Counted from the stretch's first letter, positions 16,686-25,860 are shown. The stretch: 64,000 nt of DNA from Flavobacterium akiainvivens (GCF_001278115.1 NZ_LIYD01000005.1:1-64000); one strand, 5' to 3'. Notes: generated from the sequence alone by a model not told the origin. Translations and numbers: made by a program.

Positions 16686-17147
16686 ATGAAATTTACACCT
16701 TCTAAACTCAATACATTCCTCCTGTTTAAGCTGCCTTCGGCCTTTTTTTGCGGGGTGAGGGTTAAAGAAATATCGCCCGAAAAATGTGTGGCTACCGTTA
16801 AGCACCGCTGGATTAACCAAAATCCGTTCAACTCAATGTATTTTGCCGTACAGGCTATGGCGGCAGAGCTTACCACAGGGGCACTGGTAATGTATTATAT
16901 AGCCCAAAGTGGTAAAAAAGTATCTATGCTTGTGGCTAATAACAAGAGCAACTTTAGCAAGAAAGCCCGTGGCAGGATAACCTTTACCTGCATTGATGGC
17001 CAATTGATACAGGCTGCTATAGAGCAGGCTATAGCAACGGGCGAGGGGCAAACCATCTGGATGAAATCTATCGGCACAGATGAAAAAGGCGACCGGGTAA
17101 GCGAACTGGATTTTGAGTGGAGTGTGAAGGTGAAACAAGATACTTAG
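16686..17147 (+). CDS. DUF4442 hotdog-fold protein
   Basis: A 153-residue protein matching DUF4442, a thioesterase-like hotdog domain. WINQNPFNSMYFAVQAMAAEL covers the central helix with the conserved Asn, and MLVANNKSNFSKKARGRI is the following strand pair. No membrane segment. Reaction unknown; an acyl-CoA or acyl-ACP substrate is plausible from the fold only. It is divergent from the DUF4870 gene. Confidence 0.8.
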   Translation: MKFTPSKLNTFLLFKLPSAFFCGVRVKEISPEKCVATVKHRWINQNPFNSMYFAVQAMAAELTTGALVMYYIAQSGKKVSMLVANNKSNFSKKARGRITFTCIDGQLIQAAIEQAIATGEGQTIWMKSIGTDEKGDRVSELDFEWSVKVKQDT

Positions 17148-17214
17148 GCTCTTAGGTTCTTAGGTTCTGAGTTTTTATCTAAGCACCTCAGTACCTCAGC
17201 CCCTCAGCACCTCT
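17145..17214. repeat. Intergenic repeat with TTAGG/CCTCAG motifs
   Basis: Three copies of TTAGGTTCT-like sequence are followed by four CCTCAG-like copies (AGCACCTCAGTACCTCAGC and so on). The two halves are partly complementary, so the RNA could fold. It resembles the short dispersed repeats seen elsewhere in the window. Confidence 0.6.
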
Positions 17215-17275
17215 TCTAACTATTAAATATTAGTTAAACACTTATAAAATTAATAACAACCTGCTGTTTAGTGGG

Positions 17276-17283
17276 TATTTTTA
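17276..17283 (+). promoter_or_regulatory. Putative -7 box of the epimerase gene
   Basis: TATTTTTA, a TAnnTTTA variant, lies 17 bases before the start codon. Confidence 0.4.
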
Positions 17284-17300
17284 CAGCAAAATAGGCTAAA

Positions 17301-18212
17301 ATGAAAGTGTTAATTACCGGCGCTACAGGACTTGTGGGGTCAGAGTTGGTATCGCTGCTGCTTAAAAATGGCGTGTATATTAACTATCTTACCACATCTG
17401 AAGATAAAATACAAAACGAAGAAAAGTACAAAGGTTACCTTTGGAACCCGCATACCGGCGAAATAGACGGTAATTGTATTGATGATGTAGATGCCGTAAT
17501 ACATCTTTCAGGGGCCTCAATATCAAAGCGCTGGACACCCTCTTACAAAGAAGAAATACTCGATAGCCGTATAGTAAGCACACAGGTGTTGCAACGCCTC
17601 CTTAAAAATAAGCCCAATAAAGTACAGCAGTTTATATGTGCTTCGGCCATAGGTGTTTATCCTGACAGCCAGGAAGCTATATACAACGAAGACAGTACAG
17701 ACAGGGATAATTCTTTCCTGGGCCACGTGGTGCAAAAATGGGAAGACGCAGCAGACCAGATAGCCAAAATAGAGGGGATTAAAGTAGCTAAAATTCGTAC
17801 CGGCTTAGTGCTTTCGGGCAAAGGGGGTATGCTTAAAGAGCTTTCAGGGCCTGTAAAGTTTGGTGTAGGCTCAGCTTTTGGTACCGGTAAGCAAATGCAG
17901 TCGTGGATTCACATCCGCGATTTGGTGGGTATTTACCATTTTGTGCTGGCACATACACTTGAAGGTGTTTTTAATGCCGTAGCGCCATATCCTGTAGATC
18001 AGGACACACTGGTTAAAACGGTGGCAAAAGTTATGGATAAGCCTTATTTTATGCCAAATATTCCTAAGTTTATCATAGAGGCTGCATTAGGCGAAATGAA
18101 TACATTGCTGGTAACCAGCCAAAATGTGAGCGCCAAGAAAATCATTGGCGAAGGCTACCAGTTCAAATTTCTTTCGCTTGAAAAAGCCATTAAAAACGCT
18201 TTACATTCTTAA
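17301..18212 (+). CDS. TIGR01777 family NAD-dependent epimerase
   Basis: A 303-residue extended SDR protein of the SDR39U1/YfcH type. The Rossmann motif ITGATGLVGSEL is at residues 4-15, VIHLSGASISKRW carries the family NAD-site signature, and a C-terminal DUF1731 domain is represented by MPNIPKFIIEAALGEM and GYQFKFLSLEKAIKNAL. The substrate is unknown in all members. It is a single-gene unit followed by a terminator. Confidence 0.92.
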   Translation: MKVLITGATGLVGSELVSLLLKNGVYINYLTTSEDKIQNEEKYKGYLWNPHTGEIDGNCIDDVDAVIHLSGASISKRWTPSYKEEILDSRIVSTQVLQRLLKNKPNKVQQFICASAIGVYPDSQEAIYNEDSTDRDNSFLGHVVQKWEDAADQIAKIEGIKVAKIRTGLVLSGKGGMLKELSGPVKFGVGSAFGTGKQMQSWIHIRDLVGIYHFVLAHTLEGVFNAVAPYPVDQDTLVKTVAKVMDKPYFMPNIPKFIIEAALGEMNTLLVTSQNVSAKKIIGEGYQFKFLSLEKAIKNALHS

Positions 18213-18231
18213 CCAGAACAACATATAGTAT

Positions 18232-18261
18232 AAAGCTGCCTGCGTCAGGGCGGCTTTTTTA
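18232..18261 (+). terminator. Terminator after the epimerase gene
   Basis: AAAGCTGCC-tgcgtcag-GGCGGCTTTTTT is a hairpin with one G-T or mismatched pair and a T run. Confidence 0.85.
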
Positions 18262-18271
18262 TTTCTGCCAA

Positions 18272-18304
18272 TTTGACATTTTACGCATTTTGGCAATACT
18301 TTTG
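18272..18304 (+). promoter_or_regulatory. Promoter of grpE-dnaJ
   Basis: TTTG at 18272-18275 and TACTTTTG at 18297-18304, separated by 21 bases, are a full match to the Bacteroidetes primary sigma-factor promoter. An inverted repeat TTCGC-TTTA-GCGAA follows at 18307-18320 in the short leader and could be an operator. No CIRCE element is present. Confidence 0.7.
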
Positions 18305-18332
18305 CAATTCGCTTTAGCGAACACCACTAATA

Positions 18333-18926
18333 ATGTTTAAGAAAATATTTAAAAATATGAGCCACGATAAAGCTGAAAACGCTGAAAAGGACTTAAAGAA
18401 CCAAGAAATTATCAACGAAGCTGAAACGGCTGAAAACGAGGCTGCTGCCGAAGGAATTGCAAGCGCTGAAGCCCTTACCGAAGAAGAAAAGCTTAGGGAA
18501 GAGCTGGCTAATGAAAAAGACAAATTCCTGCGTCTTTTTGCCGAGTTTGAAAACTATAAAAAGCGTACATCTAAAGAAAGAGTAGAGCTGTTTAAGACTG
18601 CCAACCAGGAGGTTTTACAGGCTATGCTGCCTGTAATGGACGATTTTGACAGGGCTATGGCACAAATTGCAAAATCTGAAGATGAGGTGCTGCTTAAAGG
18701 TGTTGAGCTTATACACAATAAACTGAAAGACACCCTTACAGGCAAAGGCCTTGAGCAGGTAGAAATTAAGGCCGGTGATGCCTTTAATGCCGATTTTGCA
18801 GAGGCTATCACCCAAATACCGGCACCTACCGAAGACCTTAAAGGCAAGATTGTAGATGTTATTGAAAAAGGTTACAAGCTGGGAGACAAGATTATACGTT
18901 TCCCTAAAGTGGTTATTGGCAACTAA
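18333..18926 (+). CDS. grpE: Nucleotide exchange factor GrpE
   Basis: A 197-residue cochaperone that releases ADP from DnaK. Residues 20-85 form the long coiled-coil dimer helix rich in Glu, Ala and Lys. The GrpE core follows ([31 protein letters not shown]), and the C-terminal beta domain ends in the diagnostic [26 protein letters not shown] stretch. dnaJ starts 14 bases after the stop, so the two form an operon; dnaK is not in the window. Confidence 0.97.
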   Translation: MFKKIFKNMSHDKAENAEKDLKNQEIINEAETAENEAAAEGIASAEALTEEEKLREELANEKDKFLRLFAEFENYKKRTSKERVELFKTANQEVLQAMLPVMDDFDRAMAQIAKSEDEVLLKGVELIHNKLKDTLTGKGLEQVEIKAGDAFNADFAEAITQIPAPTEDLKGKIVDVIEKGYKLGDKIIRFPKVVIGN

Positions 18927-18940
18927 TACAACGGGCAAAG

Positions 18941-20065
18941 ATGGCAAAGAAAGATTATTATGAAATATTGGGCATTGATAAAAGCGCATCGCCTGAGCAA
19001 ATAAAAAAAGCATACCGCAAGAAAGCTGTTGAGTTTCACCCTGATAAAAACCCGGGAGACAAGGCTGCTGAGGAAAAATTTAAAGAAGCAGCCGAAGCTT
19101 ATGAGGTGCTTAGCGATGCCGATAAAAAGGCGCGTTATGACCAGTTTGGCCACCAGGCGTTTGACGGCGGCGGTGGTTTCCACGGCGGTGGCGGTATGAA
19201 TATGGATGACATTTTCAGCCAGTTTGGCGATATCTTTGGCAGTGCCTTTGGCGGTGGCGGTTTCGGCGGATTTGGCGGCGGCGCAGGCCAGCGCCGCATG
19301 AAAGGCAGCAACCTTCGTATAAAAGTAAAGCTTACCCTTGAAGAAGTTGCCAACGGTGTTGAGAAAAAGGTTAAGGTTAAGCGTAAAATACAGGCTAAGG
19401 GTGTAAGCTACAAGACCTGCCCAACCTGTAATGGTGCGGGCCAGGTAATGAAGGTTACAAACACCATTTTGGGCCGTATGCAAACTGCCAGCACCTGCCA
19501 TACGTGTGGCGGTACAGGCCAGATTATAGACGGTAAGCCTAACCACGCGGATGCTCAGGGTATGGTAATGGAAGATGAAACCGTAAGCATAAAAATACCT
19601 GCCGGTGTGGCCGATGGCATGCAGCTTAAAGTAAGCGGAAAGGGTAATGACGCCCCGGGCAGCAACAGTATTCCGGGCGACCTTATTGTGGCTATTGAAG
19701 AAGTTGAGCACGAATCACTTAAGCGTGAAGGTGAAAACCTGCACCTTGATTTATACATAAGCGTGGCCGAAGCAGCGCTGGGTACGTCTAAGGATATTAC
19801 AACTGTAGGCGGAAAGGCACGTATAAAACTGGAAGAGGGCATACAAAGCGGCAAGATTTTAAGGCTTAAAGGCAAGGGTTTGCCAAGCATAAACAGCTAC
19901 GGTACGGGTGACCTTTTAGTACACATAAACGTTTGGACGCCAAAGAATTTGACCAAAGAACAGCGCCAGTTTTTTGAGAAAGCCCTTACAGAAGACAACT
20001 TTACACCAAAGCCGGAAAAGACCGAAAAATCTTTTTTTGAAAAAGTTAAAGATATGTTTTCATAA
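18941..20065 (+). CDS. dnaJ: Chaperone DnaJ with only two of four zinc-finger repeats
   Basis: A 374-residue Hsp40. The J domain (residues 1-68) has the HPD motif in [10 protein letters not shown], a Gly/Phe-rich region follows at 75-120, and the C-terminal substrate-binding domains end in a Lys-rich tail. Only two CxxCxGxG repeats are visible: CPTCNGAG and CHTCGGTG. The places of the first and fourth repeats hold [11 protein letters not shown] and [10 protein letters not shown], so one zinc centre should be missing. The reading frame is intact, which argues against a sequencing error. It stimulates DnaK ATPase; it is transcribed with grpE. Confidence 0.96.
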   Translation: MAKKDYYEILGIDKSASPEQIKKAYRKKAVEFHPDKNPGDKAAEEKFKEAAEAYEVLSDADKKARYDQFGHQAFDGGGGFHGGGGMNMDDIFSQFGDIFGSAFGGGGFGGFGGGAGQRRMKGSNLRIKVKLTLEEVANGVEKKVKVKRKIQAKGVSYKTCPTCNGAGQVMKVTNTILGRMQTASTCHTCGGTGQIIDGKPNHADAQGMVMEDETVSIKIPAGVADGMQLKVSGKGNDAPGSNSIPGDLIVAIEEVEHESLKREGENLHLDLYISVAEAALGTSKDITTVGGKARIKLEEGIQSGKILRLKGKGLPSINSYGTGDLLVHINVWTPKNLTKEQRQFFEKALTEDNFTPKPEKTEKSFFEKVKDMFS

Positions 20066-20088
20066 TTTAAGAAATATTTATACATTTG

Positions 20089-20117
20089 AAATTCACTAGG
20101 TAACTAGTGAATTTTTC
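20089..20117 (+). terminator. Terminator after dnaJ (first hairpin)
   Basis: AATTCACTAG-gtaa-CTAGTGAATT is a perfect 10-base-pair stem followed by T residues. Confidence 0.85.
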
Positions 20118-20138
20118 TTTTTCATAGCAATTTTTCCC

Positions 20139-20169
20139 ACCCCTATGCAAATAAGGGTGGGTTTTTTAT
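20139..20169 (+). terminator. Second terminator after dnaJ
   Basis: CCCACCCCTA-tgcaaa-TAAGGGTGGG with a run of T behind it, a backup to the hairpin 25 bases upstream. Confidence 0.85.
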
Positions 20170-20229
20170 TTTTGGCAGGTTGAGTTAGCAACTTTGAACT
20201 TGAAACTTTAAACCTGAAACTAAAATATG

Positions 20230-20237
20230 TATCTTTA
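20230..20237 (+). promoter_or_regulatory. Putative -7 box of the ABC exporter operon
   Basis: TATCTTTA, a TAnnTTTA variant, lies 19 bases before the start codon of the ATP-binding subunit. Confidence 0.4.
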
Positions 20238-20256
20238 CGCTCCGCAATAAAACAGC

Positions 20257-21186
20257 ATGAAACCAATACTTGAAGTAAAAAACGTAGTTAAGCAGTATGG
20301 CAATTATACGGCGCTTAACAATGTTTCTCTTTCTGTGCCGCAAGGCAGCATTTACGGGCTTTTGGGCCCCAACGGTGCCGGAAAGACATCCCTTATACGC
20401 ATCATTAACCAGATAACCATGCCCGATAGCGGCGAGATACTGCTTGACGGCGAGAGGTTAAATCCCGGCCACGTAGGTCATATTGGCTATATGCCCGAAG
20501 AGCGTGGCCTGTACAAAACCATGAAAGTGGGTGAGCAGGCATTATATCTGGCTCAATTAAAAGGGCTTAGCAAAAAAGAGGCCAAAGAGCAGCTTGACTA
20601 TTGGTTTGAAAAACTGGAGATTACAGGCTGGTGGAACAAAAAAATACAGGAGCTGAGCAAGGGTATGGCCCAAAAAATTCAGTTTGTGGTAACGGTGCTG
20701 CACCGCCCTAAGCTACTGATACTTGATGAGCCTTTCAGTGGTTTTGACCCTGTTAACGCCAATCTTATTAAAGATGAGATACTTGAGCTGCGCGACAAGG
20801 GTACTACCGTAATATTTTCTACCCACAGGATGGAAACCGTAGAAGATATGTGCGACTATATTGCGCTGATACACAAGAGCAACAAGCTTATTGAGGGAGG
20901 CCTTAATGAGGTTAAAAAGCAATACCGCACCAATACTTTCCAGGTGGGTATAGCGCCCCATAACTTTCAGGGGCTGCTGGCCGATATCAGTACCAAATTT
21001 ACCACGCGTCAGGCTAATTTCAAGACATTAGACGACGAACTGAAGCTGGAGGTAGACCTGCCGCAGGGCCACGCACCGCGCGAACTGATGCAGTATTTGC
21101 TTCAGCACGGGGAAGTTACCTACTTTGTGGAGAAAATCCCCAGCGTAAACGACATATTTATTCAAACCGTTAGCCAAAAGAAATAA
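20257..21186 (+). CDS. ABC exporter ATP-binding protein (NatA-like)
   Basis: A 309-residue ATPase. Walker A GPNGAGKTS is near residue 38, the ABC signature reads ELSKGMAQKIQFV (a degenerate LSGGQ), and Walker B is LLILDEPFSGFD. The C-terminal 80 residues are a DUF4162-type extension typical of drug or sodium exporters. The permease gene starts 1 base after its stop codon, so the pair makes one transporter. Substrate unknown. Confidence 0.92.
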   Translation: MKPILEVKNVVKQYGNYTALNNVSLSVPQGSIYGLLGPNGAGKTSLIRIINQITMPDSGEILLDGERLNPGHVGHIGYMPEERGLYKTMKVGEQALYLAQLKGLSKKEAKEQLDYWFEKLEITGWWNKKIQELSKGMAQKIQFVVTVLHRPKLLILDEPFSGFDPVNANLIKDEILELRDKGTTVIFSTHRMETVEDMCDYIALIHKSNKLIEGGLNEVKKQYRTNTFQVGIAPHNFQGLLADISTKFTTRQANFKTLDDELKLEVDLPQGHAPRELMQYLLQHGEVTYFVEKIPSVNDIFIQTVSQKK

Positions 21187-21187
21187 C

Positions 21188-22480
21188 ATGAGCTTATCAT
21201 TGATTATAAAAAGGGAATTTATTGCCAAAGTGCGCAATAAGTCGTTCATTGTCATGACGTTCCTTAGCCCTATACTTATTGTGGCAATGGCGGCTCTGAT
21301 AGGCTACCTGGTAAGTGTAAATAACGATGAAGAGGTTAAAGTGGCTGTTTATGACCAGTTTAAACAACTTTCGGGCGACTTAAAGAGCGATGCCAAAACT
21401 AAGTATACTGACCTGAGTGCCATGCCTTTTGATAAAGCCCGCGAAGTGGCTTCAAAAGACTATGCCGGCCTGATATATGTGCCTGAACTAAAAGATATTA
21501 CTGAGCTGAAAAGCAAGGTGCAATACATATCGGCAGACAGCCCAAATATGGACTTTGTGTCTGGTTTAGAGGGGGTTATTGGTGATAAAGTAACCCGTGC
21601 CAACCTTAAGGCCCTGAATTTTGACTACGATAAAATAGAAAAGGCCCAGGCTGAGGCTACAGTAAAGCTGAGCAAATTTGACGGTGAAGAGACCAATAAA
21701 AAGGCAACACTAATACGTATTATTATTGGTGCAGGCTCAGGCTACCTTATCATGATGTTTGTAATTATTTACGGTAACATGGTGATGCGCAGTGTTATAG
21801 AAGAAAAAACCAACCGTATTATCGAGATAATTGTATCGTCTGTTAAGCCATTTAAGCTTATGATGGGCAAGATTGTGGGTACATCACTGGCTGGTGTATT
21901 GCAGTTTACCATCTGGTGTGTACTGGGTATCGCGCTATTTATGGTGTTGGGCTTGTTTTTAGGTATGCAGATGGGCGGTGCAGCAGGCCAGGTTCAGGCG
22001 CAGGCAGCACAGGAGGGCGCAGAGGGCATTCAGGTTATTTTTACTGAACTGTCTAAACTACCGCTTTTAAGTATAATGATCTCATTCTTAGTGTATTTTA
22101 TAGGTGGTTTCTTTCTGTACAGCTCACTTTATGCCGCCATTGGCGCAGCCGTTGACAGCGAAACCGACAGCCAGCAATTCCTGTTGCCTATCATAATGCC
22201 TTTAATGCTAGCGGTTTACGTAGGTTTCTTCTCTGTAGTAACCGACCCGCACGGTACTGTAGCCGTGATTTTCAGCTATATACCGCTTACCTCTCCCATT
22301 GTAATGATGATGCGTATACCGTTTGGGGTTTCAATATGGGAGGTATTAGCTTCGTTAACAATACTTTACGCTACGTTTTTTGGCGTAGTATGGTTTGCCG
22401 CCAAAATATACCGCATAGGTATCCTTATGTATGGCAAGAAGCCTACTTACAAAGAGATATTCAAATGGCTTAAGTATTAA
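21188..22480 (+). CDS. ABC exporter permease (NatB-like, ABC2_membrane_3)
   Basis: A 430-residue membrane protein. One N-terminal membrane helix (about 20-45) is followed by a large extracytoplasmic domain to about 175 and then a cluster of five or six membrane helices. VMRSVIEEKTNRIIEIIVSSVKPFKLMMGKIVG is the diagnostic coupling-helix region of NatB/YhaP permeases. It is translated right behind its ATPase and completes the exporter. Confidence 0.92.
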   Translation: MSLSLIIKREFIAKVRNKSFIVMTFLSPILIVAMAALIGYLVSVNNDEEVKVAVYDQFKQLSGDLKSDAKTKYTDLSAMPFDKAREVASKDYAGLIYVPELKDITELKSKVQYISADSPNMDFVSGLEGVIGDKVTRANLKALNFDYDKIEKAQAEATVKLSKFDGEETNKKATLIRIIIGAGSGYLIMMFVIIYGNMVMRSVIEEKTNRIIEIIVSSVKPFKLMMGKIVGTSLAGVLQFTIWCVLGIALFMVLGLFLGMQMGGAAGQVQAQAAQEGAEGIQVIFTELSKLPLLSIMISFLVYFIGGFFLYSSLYAAIGAAVDSETDSQQFLLPIIMPLMLAVYVGFFSVVTDPHGTVAVIFSYIPLTSPIVMMMRIPFGVSIWEVLASLTILYATFFGVVWFAAKIYRIGILMYGKKPTYKEIFKWLKY

Positions 22481-22496
22481 TTAGTTACGGCTGATT

Positions 22497-22540
22497 TGTC
22501 ATTTCGAACAGCGCTTTAGCGGAGTTGAGAAATCTCTTGT
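22497..22540. repeat. Dispersed repeat (GTCATTTCGAACAGCGC type)
   Basis: TGTCATTTCGAACAGCGC with TTTAGCGGAGTTGAGAAATC contains an internal inverted repeat (GCGCTTTAGCGG) and ATTTC/GAAAT ends. It resembles short palindromic repeats found between genes in many Bacteroidetes genomes. Only this copy is present in the window. Confidence 0.5.
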
Positions 22541-22568
22541 TGAAATATTGGCAGTAGCAAACTTTTGC

Positions 22569-22576
22569 TATATTTA
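22569..22576 (+). promoter_or_regulatory. Putative -7 box of the DUF1624 gene
   Basis: TATATTTA, a TAnnTTTA variant, 20 bases before the start codon. Confidence 0.4.
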
Positions 22577-22596
22577 CGGCTGAAAACCAACCTTTT

Positions 22597-23781
22597 ATGG
22601 ATACCATTACCAAGCGAATCCAGAGTATTGATGTGCTCCGGGGCATTATTATGGCTATTATGGCACTGGATCACAGCCGTGATTTCTTCCACGTTTCAGC
22701 CATGACGGCCGACCCTTTAGATGCTGAAACCACAACACCTATGTTGTTCTTTACCAGGTGGATAACCCATTTTTGTGCGCCAACGTTTGTGTTCTTATCG
22801 GGTACGAGTATTTATCTGCAAAGCCTGCGTAAAACACCTAAAGAGCTGGCTTTCTTTTTGTTAACGCGTGGTTTATGGCTTGTTTTGGCAGAACTTACCA
22901 TTGTGGGCTTCGGGTGGAGCTTTGATTATATGTTCCGGTTTTTCTTCCTGCAGGTTATCTGGGCCATAGGGTGGAGTATGATAATCCTTTCAGTATTAGT
23001 GCTTTGCCCGTACTGGGTACTGGCTGCATTGGGTGTTGCTATTACCCTGGGCCATAATGCTGTAGACTATATCCCTATAACTAACCCAACCGCCGAAATG
23101 GCTGCCAATGCCCTGATTATGACCAATCATAAGGTGTATGTTGTTGGTTCTTCGGGAGTTATGTTTGGCTACGCCATCCTGCCGTGGACGGGCATTATGC
23201 TCCTGGGCTTTGCTGTGGGTAGATGGTTCAATACCAGGCTTGTAACACCACAGCATCGCAAAAAAGTACTGGTCAGCTTTGGGCTTTTGCTGTGTACTTT
23301 GTTTGTATTGTTAAGATTTTCAAATAGTTATGGTGACCCTTCTCCATGGATACCCCGCGACACCGCCACCAAAACCATTATAGCATTCCTTAATGTAACC
23401 AAGTACCCGCCATCGCTTATGTATGCCTGTATGACGCTGGGGCCGAGCCTGTTAGTGCTTGCCGCAATAGAGGGGATGCAAAACCGTATAACCAACATTT
23501 TCAATGTGTTTGGTAGGGTGCCGTTCTTCTATTATGTGCTGCACATATACGTTATCCACCTGCTTACCGTAGTTATGTTTTATATGCAAGGCTTTGATTT
23601 TCAAGATAATTTCAGGGAAAACTTCGTTACTTTTGCCTTCCGGCCGAGGGAAAGTTTCGGGGTTTCGTTAGCGGCTACCTACCTGCTTTGGGTGTTGGTG
23701 CTTGTACTTTGTTATTTTCCGTCGAGGTGGTATAACAACTATAAATCAACGCACAAAAAGTGGTGGCTCAGCTATATTTAA
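22597..23781 (+). CDS. DUF1624 / heparan-alpha-glucosaminide acetyltransferase-like membrane protein
   Basis: A 394-residue polytopic protein with about ten hydrophobic segments. The N-terminus RIQSIDVLRGIIMAIMALDHSRDFF, with Asp-His before the first lumenal loop, and the C-terminal VFGRVPFFYYVLHIYVIHLL are characteristic of the HGSNAT_cat/DUF1624 group of acyltransferases. It may transfer an acyl group across the inner membrane to a sugar; the acceptor is unknown. No sugar-synthesis genes flank it. Confidence 0.85.
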   Translation: MDTITKRIQSIDVLRGIIMAIMALDHSRDFFHVSAMTADPLDAETTTPMLFFTRWITHFCAPTFVFLSGTSIYLQSLRKTPKELAFFLLTRGLWLVLAELTIVGFGWSFDYMFRFFFLQVIWAIGWSMIILSVLVLCPYWVLAALGVAITLGHNAVDYIPITNPTAEMAANALIMTNHKVYVVGSSGVMFGYAILPWTGIMLLGFAVGRWFNTRLVTPQHRKKVLVSFGLLLCTLFVLLRFSNSYGDPSPWIPRDTATKTIIAFLNVTKYPPSLMYACMTLGPSLLVLAAIEGMQNRITNIFNVFGRVPFFYYVLHIYVIHLLTVVMFYMQGFDFQDNFRENFVTFAFRPRESFGVSLAATYLLWVLVLVLCYFPSRWYNNYKSTHKKWWLSYI

Positions 23782-23872
23782 CGGTTACAGAAAATTCTTT
23801 CAATTTAACACGATTTTAACGCTAATTTTTCACTTTCGGAATTCATTTTCACGGTGTGAAGTATAAAAATAG

Positions 23873-23930
23873 TTGAGCCACAAATTTCATGAAATTGATT
23901 TGTCCAAATTCGTGAAATTCGTGGCTCAAA
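23873..23930. repeat. Long inverted repeat before the ABC-F gene
   Basis: GAGCCACAAATTTCATGAAATT and a nearly complementary AATTCGTGAAATTCGTGGCTC are separated by about ten bases and followed by an A run. The hairpin could end plus-strand transcription of the DUF1624 gene weakly, but it lacks a T run on that strand, so it is listed as a repeat. Confidence 0.65.
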
Positions 23931-23943
23931 AAAATTAAAATCC

Positions 23944-23951
23944 TACTTTTG
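23944..23951 (+). promoter_or_regulatory. Promoter -7 box of the ABC-F gene
   Basis: TACTTTTG, an exact consensus match, ends 14 bases before the GTG start codon, which implies a very short 5' leader of under ten bases. Confidence 0.55.
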
Positions 23952-23965
23952 CAAAAAACCACGCA

Positions 23966-25834
23966 GTGAATTACCTTTCAGTAGAAAACATATCAAAGTC
24001 CTTTGGCGAGCGTACCCTGTTTGAGGGCATTTCTTTCGGCATCAACAAAGACCAGAAAATAGCCTTTGTGGCCAAGAACGGCACGGGCAAAACCAGCATC
24101 CTTAAAATTATAACCGGCGAAGACCAGCCCGATACCGGCCAGGTGGTTATCCGTAAGGAGATAAAAATGGCGTTTTTGAGCCAGGAGCCCAACCTGCAGC
24201 CTGAACTTACCATTGAGGAGAGCATCTTTGCCAGCGATAACGAAATCCTGAAGGTGATTGAGCAGTACGAAAAAGCGCTTGAAAACCCCGAGAACGAGGA
24301 AGCCTACCAAAAGGCATTTGAGCGTATGGAGCTGCACAACGCGTGGGATTTTGAAACCCAGTACAAGCAAATCCTGTTTAAACTAAAGCTGGAGGACCTG
24401 AAACTGAAGGTTAAAAACCTGAGTGGCGGGCAAAAAAAACGCCTTGCACTGGCCATCATCCTTATCAGCAGGCCTGATTTGCTGATACTCGATGAGCCTA
24501 CCAACCACCTTGACCTGGAAATGATTGAGTGGCTGGAAAATTACTTCGCTAAAGAAAACATGACCCTGTTTATGGTTACGCACGACCGTTTCTTCCTGGA
24601 GCGCGTGTGTAACGAGATTATAGAGCTCGATAACGGCAAACTGTACCAGTACAAAGGCAACTACAGCTACTACCTGCAAAAGAAGGAAGAGCGCATTGCT
24701 GCCGAAAACGCCAGTATAGACAAGGCCAAGAACCTGTATGTTAAAGAACTCGACTGGATGCGCCGCCAGCCCAAGGCGCGTACCACAAAGAGCAAGAGCC
24801 GCCAGGACGATTTTTATGTAATACAGGAAAAAGCCCACAGCCGCCGTAAAGAGCACCAGGTTGAGCTCGAAATCAACATGGAGCGTATGGGCAGCAAAGT
24901 GGTGGAGCTGCATAATATATCTAAGACCTTTGGTAACAAAAAGATACTCGACAACTTTAACTACAACTTTAAGCGTGGCGAGCGCATAGGTATCATCGGC
25001 AAGAACGGAACGGGTAAGTCAACATTCCTCAACCTGCTTACGCAAACCCTGCCGGTAGATAGCGGCAAGGTGGTGGTGGGCGAAACCATAAAGCTGGGCT
25101 ACTACACCCAGGCGGGCATTAACCCCAAGCCGGAGCAAAAGGTTATAGACATCATAAAGGAGTTTGGCGAGTTTATCCCCCTTGCAAAAGGTCGTATAAT
25201 TAGTGCGAGCCAGCTGTTGGAGCGCTTTTTATTTGACCGTAAAAAGCAGTACGATTTTGTAGAAAAGCTAAGCGGTGGCGAGCTTAAGCGCCTGTACCTG
25301 TGTACGGTGTTGATACAGAACCCCAACTTCCTGATTCTCGATGAACCCACTAACGACCTTGATATTGTAACGCTAAACGTTTTGGAACAGTTCCTTTTAG
25401 ACTATCCCGGTTGCCTTTTGGTAGTAAGCCACGACCGTTATTTTATGGATAAGATTGTAGACCACCTGTTTGTGTTCCGTGGTGAGGGCGAGGTTGAAGA
25501 TTTCCCCGGTAACTATAGCGACTGGCGTACCTATGAAGACAGTAGCCCCCCAGCCCCCAAAGGGGGAGGTGAAGATGCTAAAAACGTAAAATCGAACTGG
25601 AAGCAGGGCAACGTTAAGGCAGGCCTTACCTTTAACGAGCAAAAGGAATACGACAAGATAGAAAAGGAAATAAAAGACCTGGAGCGCAATAAAGAGGCTA
25701 TAGAGCAGCAGTTTAGCGACGGTACCATTGCTGAAGCCGACATCTCTAAAAAAGCTGATGAACTGCAACGCATACTAACCGATATAGACACCAAAACCGA
25801 ACGCTGGTTTGAGCTTAGCGCGAAGATGGAATAA
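23966..25834 (+). CDS. ABC-F family ATPase (Uup-like)
   Basis: A 622-residue soluble protein with two ABC domains. Walker A motifs are AKNGTGKTS (about residue 38) and GKNGTGKST (about 350). Signatures LSGGQKKRLALA and LSGGELKRLYL, and Walker B motifs LLILDEPTNHLDL and FLILDEPTNDLDI, are intact. A C-terminal coiled coil (about 560-620) marks the Uup branch, which acts on ribosomes or branched DNA. The start is a GTG giving MNYLSVENISKSFG, the normal N-terminus. Residues about 525-535 (SSPPAPKGGGED) are encoded by a palindromic GC-rich repeat like those found between genes nearby. Confidence 0.93.
   Translation: MNYLSVENISKSFGERTLFEGISFGINKDQKIAFVAKNGTGKTSILKIITGEDQPDTGQVVIRKEIKMAFLSQEPNLQPELTIEESIFASDNEILKVIEQYEKALENPENEEAYQKAFERMELHNAWDFETQYKQILFKLKLEDLKLKVKNLSGGQKKRLALAIILISRPDLLILDEPTNHLDLEMIEWLENYFAKENMTLFMVTHDRFFLERVCNEIIELDNGKLYQYKGNYSYYLQKKEERIAAENASIDKAKNLYVKELDWMRRQPKARTTKSKSRQDDFYVIQEKAHSRRKEHQVELEINMERMGSKVVELHNISKTFGNKKILDNFNYNFKRGERIGIIGKNGTGKSTFLNLLTQTLPVDSGKVVVGETIKLGYYTQAGINPKPEQKVIDIIKEFGEFIPLAKGRIISASQLLERFLFDRKKQYDFVEKLSGGELKRLYLCTVLIQNPNFLILDEPTNDLDIVTLNVLEQFLLDYPGCLLVVSHDRYFMDKIVDHLFVFRGEGEVEDFPGNYSDWRTYEDSSPPAPKGGGEDAKNVKSNWKQGNVKAGLTFNEQKEYDKIEKEIKDLERNKEAIEQQFSDGTIAEADISKKADELQRILTDIDTKTERWFELSAKME
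25543..25571. repeat. GC-rich palindromic repeat inside the ABC-F gene
   Basis: AGCCCCCCAGCCCCCAAAGG with GGGAGGT behind it matches, over most of its length, the intergenic element at 25834-25860. It is in frame and translated as part of the linker before the coiled coil. Confidence 0.75.
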
Positions 25835-25860
25835 GCCCCCTAACCCCCAAAGGGGGAATT
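25834..25860. repeat. GC-rich palindromic repeat after the ABC-F gene
   Basis: AGCCCCCTAACCCCCAAAGG with GGGAATT behind it. The CCCCCAAAGGGGG core forms a hairpin. It starts at the last base of the ABC-F stop codon and may serve as a transcription end, although no T run follows. Confidence 0.75.

Noticed and set aside
18923..19711. A 262-codon frame on the minus strand opposite dnaJ.
   Set aside because: dnaJ is conserved and intact; the opposite frame is a codon-bias shadow.
20257..22480. Sodium exporter NatAB named as such.
   Set aside because: The fold fits NatAB, but the substrate cannot be read from the sequence.
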